Positions 8,186 through 17,537 are shown, numbered from the stretch's first letter. The stretch is DNA of 64,000 nucleotides from Leifsonia shinshuensis (GCF_014217625.1 NZ_CP043641.1:1302001-1366000); one strand, 5' to 3'. The notes: generated by a model not told the origin, from the sequence alone. Made by a program: numbers and translations.

Positions 8186-8228
8186 GTTATCAGTCGATTA
8201 CTACAGTTCGTTGTAATCATTCGATTAC
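8186..8228. promoter_or_regulatory. Tandem TetR operators between tetR and the DHA2 exporter
   Basis: Two related 16-bp dyads: GTTATC-AGTC-GATTAC (8186-8201) and GTAATC-ATTC-GATTAC (8213-8228, perfect 6-bp arms). Centres are 27 bp apart. They abut the tetR start codon and lie about 50 bases before the exporter start. Confidence 0.6.
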
Positions 8229-8280
8229 TTCCGAACTCCACACCCGATTCACCCGTACTCGACCCAGGAAGCGAAGTCCC

Positions 8281-9816
8281 ATGACTGCTCTCCGCACATC
8301 ACACCCGGGCACCGGAAGCCCGGCCCGCGCCGGCTCCGCAGCACGCCGCGTCCCCGTCTGGCTCGCGATCGTCGCGGCCTCCCTCCCGATGTTCATGGCG
8401 ACCCTGGACAACCTGGTCGTCACGAGCGCCCTCCCCGTCATCGCCCGCGACCTGAGCGCCTCCATCGAGCAGCTGCAGTGGGTCGTCAACGCCTACACGC
8501 TCAGCTTCGCCACGCTCATGCTGATGGCCGTCGGCATGGGCGACCGGCTCGGCCGCCGCTCGGTGTTCCTCGGCGGCATCGTCGTCTTCACCCTCGCCAG
8601 CGCGGCGAGCGCCCTCGCGACCGAACCGTGGATGCTGATCGCCGCCCGCGCGGTGCAGGGCGCCGGAGCCGCGGCCCTGCTGCCCCTCTCGCTGACGCTG
8701 CTCGCCGGCAGCGTCAGCCAGCGCCTCCGCCCGGCCGCGATCGGCATCTGGGGCGGCATCTCCGGCCTCGGCGTCGCCCTCGGCCCGCTGATCGGCGGCG
8801 CCGTGGTGCAGGGCTGGAACTGGCAGGCCATCTTCTGGCTCAACGTCCCGCTCGGCGTCATCGCCGTCCCGCTCGTGCTGCTCGCCCTCCCCAACAGCTT
8901 CGGCGACCGGGTGCGCGCGGACATCGTCGGCCTGCTGCTCGCCGCGCCCGGCGTGCTGGGCCTGGTCTACGGCATCGTCCGCGGCAACGACGCGGGCTGG
9001 GACAGCGCCGAGGTGCTGGTCTCGCTCATCGCCGGCGGCGCGCTGCTGATCGCGTTCGTGTTCTGGGAGTCGCGCACCTCCGCTCCGCTGCTGCCGCTGC
9101 GGCTGTTCCGCGACCGCAGCTTCACCGTCGCGAACCTCGTCGGCGTCACCTTCAGCTTCGGCATCTTCGGCGCGATCTTCATCCTCATCCAGTTCCTCCA
9201 GGTCGTGCAGGGGCACACCCCGCTGGAGGCCGGCGTGATGACGATGCCGTGGACGCTGGCGCCGATGGTCGTCGCGCCGCTGACCGGGCTGGTCTCCGGC
9301 CGCACCGGCACGCGCCTCCCGATCGTCGTCGGGCTGGTGTTCCTCGCCGGGGCCATGGCCTGGATCGCCGGGACGCTGTCCGCCGACCTGCCCTACTCGC
9401 AGATGTGGCCGCCGTTCCTGCTGGCCGGAGTCGGCATGGGCCTGGTGTTCGCGCCCAGCTCGACCGCGGTGCTGGCGAACATGCGGACGGCCGACCATGC
9501 GAAGGCCTCCGGCACCAACTCCACACTGCGCGAGATCGGCGTCGCGCTCGGCGTCGCCGTGCTGACCGCCGTGTTCACCGGCGCCGGCGGCACGCTCACC
9601 CCGACGGGCTACGTGAGCGCGGCCATCCCGGCCGTCTGGGTGGGCGCGGGGGCGCTGGCGCTGGCCGCCGTGATCTCGCTCGCCCTGCCGAGCCGGCGCC
9701 GGGCCGCCGAGCTCGCTGCGGCCGCGCACGCCGCGGACGAGTCGGAGACGACCGCCCTCGACGCCGCCGTGACCGCGGAGGCCACCGCAGAGCCGACGCC
9801 TGTGCTGGCGGAATAG
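8281..9816 (+). CDS. DHA2 family multidrug MFS exporter (EmrB/QacA type)
   Basis: 511 residues with fourteen predicted helices. 'ATLDNLVVTSALPVIARDL' in helix 1 and the 'GDRLGRRSVFLGG' loop-2 motif are typical of the 14-helix drug:proton antiporters of the cytoplasmic membrane, and the C-terminus is an Ala/Glu-rich tail. The ATG at 8281 is chosen over an upstream in-frame start that would overlap the operators. It is probably repressed by the divergent TetR through the tandem dyads and ends before a strong hairpin terminator. Substrate is unknown. Confidence 0.9.
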   Translation: MTALRTSHPGTGSPARAGSAARRVPVWLAIVAASLPMFMATLDNLVVTSALPVIARDLSASIEQLQWVVNAYTLSFATLMLMAVGMGDRLGRRSVFLGGIVVFTLASAASALATEPWMLIAARAVQGAGAAALLPLSLTLLAGSVSQRLRPAAIGIWGGISGLGVALGPLIGGAVVQGWNWQAIFWLNVPLGVIAVPLVLLALPNSFGDRVRADIVGLLLAAPGVLGLVYGIVRGNDAGWDSAEVLVSLIAGGALLIAFVFWESRTSAPLLPLRLFRDRSFTVANLVGVTFSFGIFGAIFILIQFLQVVQGHTPLEAGVMTMPWTLAPMVVAPLTGLVSGRTGTRLPIVVGLVFLAGAMAWIAGTLSADLPYSQMWPPFLLAGVGMGLVFAPSSTAVLANMRTADHAKASGTNSTLREIGVALGVAVLTAVFTGAGGTLTPTGYVSAAIPAVWVGAGALALAAVISLALPSRRRAAELAAAAHAADESETTALDAAVTAEATAEPTPVLAE

Positions 9817-9830
9817 CCCATCCGGCCGAG

Positions 9831-9872
9831 ACGACGGGACACGACGCAGGGAGCGCCGTGTCCCGTCGTTTT
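9831..9872 (+). terminator. Intrinsic terminator after the DHA2 exporter
   Basis: A 13-bp perfect stem (ACGACGGGACACG with its complement) around a 13-base loop, followed by TTTT. Confidence 0.75.
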
Positions 9873-9893
9873 CACGCCGCAGGCGGCGCGCCC

Positions 9894-9899
9894 TAGGCT
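9894..9899 (+). promoter_or_regulatory. Putative -10 box of the panE-like gene
   Basis: TAGGCT, seven bases before the GTG start at 9907; a leaderless mRNA is predicted. Confidence 0.42.
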
Positions 9900-9906
9900 G
9901 GACACC

Positions 9907-10926
9907 GTGCGAATCGGCGTGATCGGAGCGGGAGCCATCGGCGGCACGACCGCGGCGCTGCTCGACCGGGTCGGCCACCTCGTGGAGGTCACCGCCCGCG
10001 GCGACCAGCTCGCCGCCATCCGCGCCGACGGCCTCCGGCTCGACGGCGGCTGGGGCGTTCACACCGCGCGGGTCGCGGCCGCCGAACGGCTGCAGACGCG
10101 GCCGGAGCTCGTGTTCGTCTGCACCAAGGCGCAGGATGCGGAGGCCGCCATCCGCGACAACGCCGAACTCCTCGACGGGATCACGGTCGTGGTCGTCCAG
10201 AACGGCCTCGCCGGCCTCCGGGCCGCCACCGAGTTGCTGCCCGGCTCCGACTGCGTCGGCGCGCTCGCGCTCTACGCCGCCAGCTACCTCTCCCCCGGCC
10301 GCGTCACCGTCACGACGACGGCGAACACCTACCTCGGCGCGGGAGACGGCGAGCCGCCGGCGAGCGCGGTGGAGGCCGCGCGCATCCTCGACGCCGCGAT
10401 GCCCAGCTTCGCGGTCGAGAACTTCACCGGCTGCCAGTGGACGAAGCTCATGGTCAACCAGGTCAACGCCATGCCCGCGATCACGGGCCTGAGCGCCCAG
10501 GAGACCCTCGGCGACCGCGCGCTGCGGCCGGTCATCACCGCGAGCCTGCAGGAGGCCGTCCGCGTCGGCATCGCGCGCGGCGTGCGCTTCGGCAGCATCC
10601 AGGGCCTGGACGACCGGATCCTCCGCTTCGTCGCGTCCTCCCCGCGCTGGCTGGCGCAGGTCGTCCCGCTGCTGATGCGGCGCAGGATGGGCGCGACCCC
10701 CAACCCCGGCTCGACGTTGCAGAGCATCCGCCGCGGCCAGCTCAGCGAGATCGACTACCTGAACGGCGCGGTCGTCGCAGAGGCGCACGCGCTCGGGCAG
10801 GAGGCCCCGGTCAACGCGGCGCTCACCGGCCTGGTGCACGAGGTGGAGGCCGCGAAAGCGTTCATCGCGCCCGCAGAGGTCGCCCGCCGGCTCGCTCCCC
10901 TGCTGGGCCGCCAGGACCGCGGCTAG
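9907..10926 (+). CDS. panE: 2-dehydropantoate 2-reductase family protein
   Basis: 339 residues. The N-terminal Rossmann motif 'GVIGAGAIGGTTAALL' binds NADPH, 'VFVCTKAQD' matches the ApbA/PanE signature, and 'WTKLMVNQVNAMPAI' carries the conserved catalytic Lys/Asn of the C-terminal helical domain. The family makes pantoate for pantothenate and CoA; several paralogues act on other 2-oxo acids, and no other pan gene is near, so the exact substrate is uncertain. The GTG start puts the Rossmann motif at residue 3. It stands alone between a terminator and a convergent, damaged gene whose stop it overlaps by four bases. Confidence 0.83.
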   Translation: MRIGVIGAGAIGGTTAALLDRVGHLVEVTARGDQLAAIRADGLRLDGGWGVHTARVAAAERLQTRPELVFVCTKAQDAEAAIRDNAELLDGITVVVVQNGLAGLRAATELLPGSDCVGALALYAASYLSPGRVTVTTTANTYLGAGDGEPPASAVEAARILDAAMPSFAVENFTGCQWTKLMVNQVNAMPAITGLSAQETLGDRALRPVITASLQEAVRVGIARGVRFGSIQGLDDRILRFVASSPRWLAQVVPLLMRRRMGATPNPGSTLQSIRRGQLSEIDYLNGAVVAEAHALGQEAPVNAALTGLVHEVEAAKAFIAPAEVARRLAPLLGRQDRG

Positions 10927-11512
10927 GCCGACTCCGAGCGCGAGACCCGCACCGGCAGTTGCGGGTCCGAGTCGTCCACGAGGATGGTCGCGACGTCCCG
11001 CGGCCGTGCGTCCTCCTCGTAGACCGCCCGCTGCGGGGCGTTCACGAGCAGGATCGACGCGTTCCAGTCCCGCCGCAGCTCCGGCCGCAGCAGGAACTCG
11101 CCGTCGATGACCAGCACCGCGTCGGGTCCGGCCGTCTCCCACCGCGCGCCGACCGGCGCGTCCCGCACCTCGTCGAAGGCCGCGTCTGGAACCCGGTGCT
11201 GCCGCCCATCCGGAACGGGTCGAGCAGCACCCGCTGCAGCGTCGAATAGTCGAACGCGTCGCGGTAGTAGCGCTCCGGCGTCTCAGGGCCGAAGAACGTC
11301 CGGTCCGCGCGGGGCCGGTGGAAGTCACCGACGGAGGCCCGGTGCGTGTCGACGCCGGACTCCCGGAACACCACGGCGAGCTCATCCGCGAAGCCGGACG
11401 TGCCGCCGCCGCCGTCCACCGCGACGACCACGCGGCCGCCCGGCGCGAGCGCCCGCACCTCCGCCACGATCTCACGGAGGGCGAGGACCCGCGGCGTCGG
11501 CGGCAGCATCAT
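10923..11512 (-). pseudogene. Uridine-kinase-like P-loop protein, frameshifted
   Basis: Two overlapping frames together give one protein of the actinobacterial 'uridine kinase' type: the first frame from ATG 11512 carries 'VVAVDGG', 'DFHRPRADR' and 'YYRDAFDYSTLQRVLLDP' up to about 11180, and the second continues with 'FDEVRDAPVGARW' and 'DAVLVIDGEFLLRPELR' to the stop at 10923. A single-base loss near 11180-11190, inside a GC-rich run, restores continuity, so this is either a recent pseudogene or a sequencing error. The nucleotide-binding loop also lacks the Walker A Gly-Lys-Ser/Thr (it reads GGGGTSGF), so even an intact copy may not be a standard kinase. Confidence 0.7.
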
Positions 11513-11518
11513 GCCATG

Positions 11519-11524
11519 AGCATA
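11519..11524 (-). promoter_or_regulatory. Putative -10 box of the uridine-kinase-like gene
   Basis: TATGCT on the minus strand, six bases before the ATG at 11512. Confidence 0.35.
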
Positions 11525-11544
11525 AGCTCCTGGCGGCCACCCGA

Positions 11545-11550
11545 TACCCT
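11545..11550 (+). promoter_or_regulatory. Putative -10 box of mutY
   Basis: TACCCT, six bases before the mutY ATG; a leaderless mRNA is predicted. Confidence 0.38.
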
Positions 11551-11556
11551 CGAAGA

Positions 11557-12438
11557 ATGCCCGACGCGGACAATCCCGACGCGTTCGCCACAGCGGTGGT
11601 GGACTGGTACCACGCCAACCGCCGCGACCTCCCCTGGCGCCGCGACGGCTTCACCGCGTGGGGCACCCTGGTCAGCGAGTTCATGCTGCAGCAGACCCCG
11701 GTGGCCCGCGTCATCCCGCGACTGGAGGAGTGGCTGACCCGCTGGCCGACGCCCGCCGACCTCGCCGCCGTCCCGCCCGGGGAGGCCGTGCGCGCGTGGC
11801 AGTCGCTCGGCTACCCGCGCCGCGCCCTCTGGCTGCACGCGGCGGCGGTCGCCATCACCGAGCGTCACGGCGGCGTGGTTCCCGATGACGTCGAGGCGCT
11901 GCTCGCGCTCCCGGGCATCGGCGACTACACGGCGCGCGCCGTCGCGGTCTTCGCCTACGGCGCGCACCATCCCGTTGTCGACACCAACGTGCGCCGCGTC
12001 ATCGCCCGCGCGGTCGACGGCCAGGGCGAGCCCGGGCCGCCGGGCCGACGCGACCTCACGGCCATGTCGGCGCTGCTCCCCGACGACCGCCCGGCGGCCG
12101 CGGCCTTCAACGCCGGGATGATGGAGCTCGGCGCGATCGTGTGCGTCGCCCGCGCGCCGCGCTGCGAGGAGTGCCCGCTGGCGGCAGCCTGCGCCTGGCG
12201 GGCGGCGGGCTACCCCGCGTACGACGGCCCGCGGAAGGCCGTCCAGAAGAAGTACGAGGGCAGCGACCGGCAGGTGCGCGGCCGCATCCTCGCGGAACTG
12301 CGCGGCTCGCACATCCCGGTCACAACTGCCGAGCTGGAGGACGTCTGGCCCGACGCCGAGCAGCGCGACCGCGCCCTCCGCGGGCTGGTCGCCGACGGCC
12401 TCGCGGTCGCGGAGGGCGACGGCTACACACTGCCGTGA
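11557..12438 (+). CDS. mutY: A/G-specific adenine DNA glycosylase
   Basis: 293 residues. It removes adenine mispaired with 8-oxoguanine. Visible features are the catalytic Glu41 in 'EFMLQQT', the helix-hairpin-helix 'LPGIGDYTARAVAVFAYG', catalytic Asp142 in 'VVDTNV', and the 4Fe-4S ligands spaced C-x6-C-x2-C-x5-C ('CVARAPRCEECPLAAAC'). The C-terminal MutT-like 8-oxoG-recognition domain of longer MutY proteins is largely missing; the enzyme ends soon after a short winged-helix-like tail. The ATG at 11557 fits the family N-terminus; the longer upstream frame is a shadow of the convergent gene. Confidence 0.93.
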   Translation: MPDADNPDAFATAVVDWYHANRRDLPWRRDGFTAWGTLVSEFMLQQTPVARVIPRLEEWLTRWPTPADLAAVPPGEAVRAWQSLGYPRRALWLHAAAVAITERHGGVVPDDVEALLALPGIGDYTARAVAVFAYGAHHPVVDTNVRRVIARAVDGQGEPGPPGRRDLTAMSALLPDDRPAAAAFNAGMMELGAIVCVARAPRCEECPLAAACAWRAAGYPAYDGPRKAVQKKYEGSDRQVRGRILAELRGSHIPVTTAELEDVWPDAEQRDRALRGLVADGLAVAEGDGYTLP

Positions 12439-12454
12439 CGCAGCCGGAAGCCGC

Positions 12455-12748
12455 TCAGGACTCCGCGAACACGAGCGGATCCCAGTCCAGGATCCGCGAC
12501 CGGTAGACCAGCCCCTCGGTGAAGAACGGGTCGCCGTCGCGGAACCGCTCGGCGGCCTCCCGCGACCGGAACACGGCCATCGACCCCTGCGTGCCCGGAT
12601 CGCCGAACGTGCCGATCATCAGCACGTCGCCGGTCTCCGCCGCGAAGGCGTCGAGGTAGGCCTTGTGCCGCGGGTACGCCTCCACGATGCGCTGGAAGCG
12701 CTCGGGAGTGTTATCGGGGTCGGCGTCGTAGAACGAGACGGCGTACAT
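12455..12748 (-). CDS. YciI family protein
   Basis: 97 residues with the ferredoxin-like YCII fold: 'MYAVSFYDADPD' first strand, conserved His in 'AYPRHKAYLDAF' and the Asp-containing 'FRDGDPFFTEGLV' motif. Members are small proteins of poorly known enzymatic role, related to EthD/chloromuconolactone-dehalogenase-like domains. It follows rbfA after a three-base gap and is probably the last gene of the rbfA transcript. Convergent with mutY, from which it is separated by 16 bases. Confidence 0.85.
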   Translation of the reverse strand: MYAVSFYDADPDNTPERFQRIVEAYPRHKAYLDAFAAETGDVLMIGTFGDPGTQGSMAVFRSREAAERFRDGDPFFTEGLVYRSRILDWDPLVFAES

Positions 12749-12751
12749 CCG

Positions 12752-13189
12752 TCAGTCCTCCTCGTCGTCCTCGCGCGGCTTCACGTACGGGTCCTCGTCG
12801 CCGGCGTAGCTGGCGCCGGCCGCGAGTCCGGCCACCTCGGTGTCGCGCTCGTGCGCCTGGCGCAGCAGGTCCTCGATGTGGGCCGCGTTCTCCGGGATGG
12901 CGTCGAGCTGGAAGGCCAGCGTCGGCGTCAGCCGCGCGGTGATGTTCTTGCCCACCTCGCTGCGGAGCATACCGGTCGCCGCCTGCAGGGCCGCTGCCGT
13001 GTCGGCGCGCTCCTGGTCGGTGCCGTACACCGTGTAGAACACGGTCGCGTGCTGGAGGTCGCCCGTCACCTGCACGTCGGTGATCGTCACGAAGCCGAGC
13101 CGCGGGTCGCGGAGGCCGCGATCCAGCCGCTTGGCGATGATGACCTGGATTCTGTCCGCGAGCTTCCTCGCGCGTGCCGGGTCGGCCAT
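12752..13189 (-). CDS. rbfA: 30S ribosome-binding factor A
   Basis: 145 residues. It is the KH-fold factor that matures the 16S rRNA 5' end. 'ADRIQVIIAKRLDRGLRDPRLGFVTITDVQVTGD' region identifies it (shortened here to 'DPRLGFVTITDV'), followed by 'ATVFYTVYG' and a C-terminal 'TPTLAFQLD'. An acidic tail (EDDEED-type) is typical of actinobacterial RbfA. It lies 73 bases after infB in the standard nusA-ylxR-infB-rbfA order, but an 11-bp hairpin occupies the gap, so it may be partly uncoupled from infB. truB, its normal neighbour, is displaced to 7541. Confidence 0.94.
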   Translation of the reverse strand: MADPARARKLADRIQVIIAKRLDRGLRDPRLGFVTITDVQVTGDLQHATVFYTVYGTDQERADTAAALQAATGMLRSEVGKNITARLTPTLAFQLDAIPENAAHIEDLLRQAHERDTEVAGLAAGASYAGDEDPYVKPREDDEED

Positions 13190-13222
13190 GGGGTCCTCCT
13201 TGGATGTTCTGCCGGAAGCCGA

Positions 13223-13248
13223 AGGCCCGGCGGTCTCCCGCCGGGCCT
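13223..13248 (-). terminator. Hairpin between infB and rbfA
   Basis: An 11-bp perfect stem (AGGCCCGGCGG and its complement) with a four-base loop just after infB. There is no clear U tract, so it may act as a partial terminator or an RNA-processing/stability element. Confidence 0.55.
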
Positions 13249-13261
13249 CACATGCTACCGA

Positions 13262-16036
13262 TTACGCGCGAGGCTTCTCCCGCATCTCGGTGGTCTCGAT
13301 CTCGTCGCCGACCTGGATGTCGTTGTACTTGCCGAGGCCGATACCGGCTTCGAAGTCCGTACGCACCTCGGTGACGTCGTCCTTGAACCGGCGCAGCGAC
13401 TCGATGGCGAGGTTGTCCCCCACCACGACGCCGTCGCGGATGACGCGCGCCTTGGCGTTGCGCGTGATCGTTCCGGACCGGACGATGACACCGGCGATGT
13501 TGCCGAACTTCGAGGAGCGGAACACCTCGCGGATCTCGGCCACACCGGACTGGACCTCTTCGAACTCGGGCTTGAGCATGCCCTTGAGCGAGTTCTCGAT
13601 GTCCTCGATGGCGTTGTAGATGACCGAGTAGAAGCGGACGTCCACACCCTCGCGGGCCGCACGCTCGCGCGCCTTCACGTCCGGGCGGACGTTGAAGCCG
13701 ATCACGATCGCGTTGTCGATGGTCGCCAGGTCGATGTCCGACTCGGTGATCGCGCCGACGCCGCGGTGCAGGATGCGGAGGCTGACCGACTCGTCGACCT
13801 CGATCTTCATGAGCGACTCCTCCAGCGCCTCCACGGCACCGGACACGTCGCCCTTGATGATGAGGTTGAGCGCCTCGACCTTGCCCTCTTCCAGAGCGCG
13901 GGTGAAGTCCTCGAGCGAGATGCGCTTGCGGGCCTTCGCCAGCTGCGCGTTGCGCTCGGCGGCCTCGCGCTTCTCGGCGATCTGCCGGGCGGTGCGGTCC
14001 TCCTCGGTGACGATGAAGGTGTCGCCGGCGCGCGGGACGCTGGAGAGACCCTGCACCTGGACCGGGCGCGACGGCGCCGCCTCGAGGACGGGCTCGCCGT
14101 TCTCGTCGGCCATCGCACGGACGCGGCCGTACGCCGTGCCCGCGACGATCGCGTCGCCGACGCGCAGCGTTCCGGACTGGATCAGCACGGTCGCCACGGC
14201 GCCGCGGCCCTTGTCGAGCTTCGCCTCGATCGCGACACCGCGCGCGTCCTTGTTCGGGTTGGCGCGCAGGTCGAGCCCGGCGTCGGCGGTCAGCAGGACC
14301 GCGTCGAGCAGGGAGTCGATGCCGATGTCGTTGCGGGCCGACACGTCGACGAACATGACGTCGCCGCCGTACTCCTCGGCGACCAGGCCGAACTCGGTGA
14401 GCTGCTGGCGCACCTTGGCCGGGTTGGCCTCCGGCTTGTCGATCTTGTTGACCGCGACCACGATCGGCACGTTCGCCGCCTGGGCGTGGTTCAGCGCCTC
14501 GATGGTCTGCGGCATGATGCCGTCGTCCGCCGCGACCACGAGGATCGCGATGTCCGTGACCTGCGCACCGCGGGCACGCATGGCGGTGAACGCCTCGTGA
14601 CCCGGGGTGTCGATGAAGGTGATGGCACGCTCGATGCCCTCGTGCTCCGTCCACACCTGGTAGGCGCCGATGTGCTGGGTGATGCCGCCGGCCTCTCCCG
14701 CGACGACGTTCGCGTTGCGGATGGCGTCGAGGAGGCGCGTCTTACCGTGGTCGACGTGACCCATGACGGTGACGACCGGGGGCCGGATCTCGAGGTCCTC
14801 GTCGGACTCGCCCTCCAGCTCGGCGTCGAGGTCGATGTCGAAGCCCTCGAGCAGCTCGCGGTCCTCGTCCTCGGGCGAGACGACCTGGATCTTGTAGCCC
14901 AGCTCCTCGCCGAGGATCTGGAAGGTCGCCTCGTCGAGCGACTCGGTCGCGGTCGCCATCTCGCCCAGGTGGAAGAGGACGGTGACCAGCGACGCGGGGT
15001 TCGCGTCGATCTTGTCGGCGAAGTCCGAGATGGAGGAGCCACGGCGCAGGCGCACGACCGTGCCGCCGTCGCCGCGGGGAACGCTCACGCCGCCCAGCGA
15101 CGGAGCTTCCCTCATCTCGAATTCCTGGCGCTTCGCGCGCTTCGACTTGCGGGCCTTGGACTTGCCGCCGCCGCGGCCGAACGCGCCGGCCGTGCCGCCG
15201 CCGGGACCACGGCCGCGGCCACCGCCGCCGGCCGGACGCGGAGCGCCGAAGCCGGTGCCCGTGCCGCCGCCGGGGCGCTGGAAGCCGCCGCCCGCACCGC
15301 CACCGGCGCCGCCGGGACGCTGCTGGAAGCCGGGACGACCTCCGCCGCCGCCCTGGCGCTGGCCGGGACGGTTGCCGCCGCCCTGGCCGGGCGCGCCGAT
15401 GCGCGGCGAGCCGGGGCGCGGCGGGGCCGGACGCGGGATGTTGCCCGGGCTCGGACGCGAGCCCATGCCCTGGCTGGACGAGAACGGGTTGTTGCCCGGC
15501 CGCGGGGTGCTGGGCCGCTGGCCCATGCCCTGGCTGGACGAGAACGGGTTGTTGCCCGGACGCGGGGCGCCGGGACGCGGGATGCTGCCGGAGCCGGAGC
15601 CGGAGCCACCGCCGGAGGCGGGGCGCGGCGAGGCCGGCTTGGCGGCGTCGGTGGTCGCCTTCGCGGCGGGAGCCGCCTGCGCGGCCTGCTCGGCAGCGGC
15701 CTTCTCGGCGGCGGCCTTCTCGGCAGCGGCCTTCTCGGCGGCGGCCTGACGCTCGGCCACCGAGAGCGGCGCCTGCGGCTTGGGTGCGGCGGACTCGCCG
15801 GACGCCTGCGGGCGCGGCGCGGCCGGGCGCGGGGCCTCGGCCTTGGGCGCCGACGCCTTGTCGGCGGTGAAGCCTTCAGCCTCCAGGGCGGCGCGCAGCT
15901 TGCGCGCTACCGGCGGCTCGATGCTCGAGGACGGGCCCTTGACGAACTCGCCCATCTCCTTGAGTTTCGCGAGCGCGACTTTGCTGTCGACGCCGAGCTC
16001 GCTCGCGACCTCGTGTACGCGTGGTTTTGCAGCCAC
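13262..16036 (-). CDS. infB: Translation initiation factor IF-2
   Basis: 924 residues. An IF2-N winged segment (residues 1-55) is followed by an Ala/Lys-rich helix and a Gly/Pro/Arg-rich disordered region to about residue 300, then the GTPase domain with G1 'GHVDHGKT' (about 425), 'DTPGHEAF' and 'NKIDKPEAN', and domains II-IV ending in '[14 protein letters not shown]'. It delivers fMet-tRNA to the 30S subunit and promotes subunit joining. The GTG start at 16036 is preceded by an AGGAG-type ribosome-binding site. The disordered region contains a duplicated [11 protein letters not shown] unit encoded by a 60-bp direct repeat. Confidence 0.97.
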   Translation of the reverse strand: MAAKPRVHEVASELGVDSKVALAKLKEMGEFVKGPSSSIEPPVARKLRAALEAEGFTADKASAPKAEAPRPAAPRPQASGESAAPKPQAPLSVAERQAAAEKAAAEKAAAEKAAAEQAAQAAPAAKATTDAAKPASPRPASGGGSGSGSGSIPRPGAPRPGNNPFSSSQGMGQRPSTPRPGNNPFSSSQGMGSRPSPGNIPRPAPPRPGSPRIGAPGQGGGNRPGQRQGGGGGRPGFQQRPGGAGGGAGGGFQRPGGGTGTGFGAPRPAGGGGRGRGPGGGTAGAFGRGGGKSKARKSKRAKRQEFEMREAPSLGGVSVPRGDGGTVVRLRRGSSISDFADKIDANPASLVTVLFHLGEMATATESLDEATFQILGEELGYKIQVVSPEDEDRELLEGFDIDLDAELEGESDEDLEIRPPVVTVMGHVDHGKTRLLDAIRNANVVAGEAGGITQHIGAYQVWTEHEGIERAITFIDTPGHEAFTAMRARGAQVTDIAILVVAADDGIMPQTIEALNHAQAANVPIVVAVNKIDKPEANPAKVRQQLTEFGLVAEEYGGDVMFVDVSARNDIGIDSLLDAVLLTADAGLDLRANPNKDARGVAIEAKLDKGRGAVATVLIQSGTLRVGDAIVAGTAYGRVRAMADENGEPVLEAAPSRPVQVQGLSSVPRAGDTFIVTEEDRTARQIAEKREAAERNAQLAKARKRISLEDFTRALEEGKVEALNLIIKGDVSGAVEALEESLMKIEVDESVSLRILHRGVGAITESDIDLATIDNAIVIGFNVRPDVKARERAAREGVDVRFYSVIYNAIEDIENSLKGMLKPEFEEVQSGVAEIREVFRSSKFGNIAGVIVRSGTITRNAKARVIRDGVVVGDNLAIESLRRFKDDVTEVRTDFEAGIGLGKYNDIQVGDEIETTEMREKPRA
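15461..15559. repeat. 60-bp-period direct repeat in infB
   Basis: A 38-39-base segment beginning GCCCATGCCCTGG at 15461 is repeated at 15521, identical over nearly its whole length. It encodes the repeated [11 protein letters not shown] units in the disordered IF-2 region, a place prone to length change. Confidence 0.8.
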
Positions 16037-16116
16037 AATTCTCCTGTCTGGGGCCCACCCCGGACAGGGCAGGCGTTAGTTGCGGACGGCACTCATTTCG
16101 AGCCGCTCATTTGTTG

Positions 16117-16410
16117 TCACTCATGTGAAGTCACTGCTTCTTCAGCCTGTTCTCTCAAAGCCATCCGGGGTCGCAGTGCGGCCCGGACGGCCGTCGGGTC
16201 GAGCGCCCCATCCGCCCTCAGCGCCCGCCCGAAGGCCTTGCGCTGGAGTGCGAGGTCGAGACACTCGTCGACCGGATGCAGCCACGCGCCCCGTCCGGGG
16301 AGAGTGGCGGACGGGTCCGCCACGAGTTCCGAATTCCGGAGTACGACCCTCAGAAGAGAGGATCGGGGAGCGCGAGAACGGCATCCGACGCACGTTCTGA
16401 CGGCTTCCAT
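16117..16410 (-). CDS. ylxR: YlxR family RNA-binding protein (DUF448)
   Basis: 97 residues. 'VRTCVGCRSRAPRSSLLRVV' and 'GRGAWLHP' are the two conserved YlxR blocks; the family is a small nucleoid- or RNA-binding protein with regulatory effects, encoded between nusA and infB. The ATG at 16410 is preferred over an upstream in-frame start because GAGGGG precedes it at correct spacing and the family begins right at 'CVGC'. It ends about 80 bases before the infB start and is part of the nusA-ylxR-infB transcript. Confidence 0.9.
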   Translation of the reverse strand: MEAVRTCVGCRSRAPRSSLLRVVLRNSELVADPSATLPGRGAWLHPVDECLDLALQRKAFGRALRADGALDPTAVRAALRPRMALREQAEEAVTSHE

Positions 16411-16503
16411 CTTACCCCTCACGCATCTCTGCGCCGAATCAGGACGGAGCGCCGCCTCTTCGGACAACGCTCCGTCCCCGCTTCGCATTCCCTCGGTCGG
16501 CTG

Positions 16504-17511
16504 TTACTTCTCGTCCAGGATCGAATCGGGCTGGATGTCGATCTTCGCGCCGGTCAGCTTCGCCGCGAGGCGTGCGTTCTGGCCTTCCTTGCCGATCGCG
16601 AGCGACAGCTGGTAGTCGGGAACGAGCGCGCGGACGGCCTTCAGCGACTCGTCGATCACGAACGCGCTGGTCACCTTGGCCGGCGAGAGCGCGCTCGAGA
16701 CGAACGTCGCGAGGTCGGGCGAGTAGTCGACGATGTCGATCTTCTCGTTGTTCAGCTCAGCGGTCACCGCGCGAACGCGCTGGCCGAGCTCGCCGATGCA
16801 GGCGCCCTTGGCGTTCACACCGGGCTCGGTGGCGCGCACCGCGATCTTGGTGCGATGGCCGGCCTCCCGGGCGAGCGAGACGATCTCCACGATGCCGCTG
16901 GCGATCTCCGGGACCTCCAGCGCGAACAGCTTGCGGACGAGCGCCGGGTGGGTGCGCGAGACCGTGATCGACGGGCCCTTGGCGCCCTTCGCCACGCTCG
17001 TGACGTAGACGCGGATGCGCGAGCCGTGCGTGTACTCCTCGCCCGGCACCTGCTCCTCGGGCGGGAGGATGGCCTCCACGCTGCCCAGGTCGATGTGCAC
17101 CATGCGCGGGTTCGGTCCCTGCTGGATGACGCCGGCGACGATGTCGCCCTCCCGGCCGCGGAACTCGCCGAGCACCGCGTCGTCCGCGATGTCGCGCAGC
17201 CGCTGGTTGATCACCTGCTTGGCGGCGAACGCCGCGATGCGGCCGAAGTCGCTCGGGCTGTCCTCGGCCTCGCCGATGACGTTGCCCTCTTCGTCGCGCT
17301 CCGGGACGTAGACGGTGACATGCCCCGTCTTGCGGTCCAGGTGGACACGCGCGGCGGGCGGCTGGTCGCTGTGCCCGTGGCGGTGGTCGGCCTGGTTGGT
17401 GTGCTTCAGATATGCGGTCAGGATCGCCTGCTCGATGATCTGCACCAGCTCATCGAACGGGATCTCCTTCTCGCGCTCCATGAGACGCAAGACGCTGAGG
17501 TCGATGTCCAT
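16504..17511 (-). CDS. nusA: Transcription termination/antitermination protein NusA
   Basis: 335 residues: N-terminal RNA-polymerase-binding domain (to about 130), S1 domain ('[19 protein letters not shown]'), and two KH domains ('[14 protein letters not shown]' and '[19 protein letters not shown]'). It lacks the acidic C-terminal repeats of the enterobacterial protein, as usual in actinobacteria. An AGGAGG site lies eight bases before the ATG. The gene starts the cluster directly; rimP, which normally precedes nusA, is not here. A 9-bp hairpin occurs in the leader. Confidence 0.96.
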   Translation of the reverse strand: MDIDLSVLRLMEREKEIPFDELVQIIEQAILTAYLKHTNQADHRHGHSDQPPAARVHLDRKTGHVTVYVPERDEEGNVIGEAEDSPSDFGRIAAFAAKQVINQRLRDIADDAVLGEFRGREGDIVAGVIQQGPNPRMVHIDLGSVEAILPPEEQVPGEEYTHGSRIRVYVTSVAKGAKGPSITVSRTHPALVRKLFALEVPEIASGIVEIVSLAREAGHRTKIAVRATEPGVNAKGACIGELGQRVRAVTAELNNEKIDIVDYSPDLATFVSSALSPAKVTSAFVIDESLKAVRALVPDYQLSLAIGKEGQNARLAAKLTGAKIDIQPDSILDEK

Positions 17512-17537
17512 GCCGGCCTCCTCTATTCAGATCTTCG

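Noticed and set aside
8299..11475. A 1058-residue open frame on the minus strand
   Set aside because: It is an Arg/Asp/His-rich shadow of the DHA2 exporter and panE genes, caused by GC-rich codon bias; no domain is recognisable.
12665..16615. A 1316-residue plus-strand frame opposite rbfA-infB
   Set aside because: Antisense shadow of infB and rbfA with biased composition; no start site or homology pattern.
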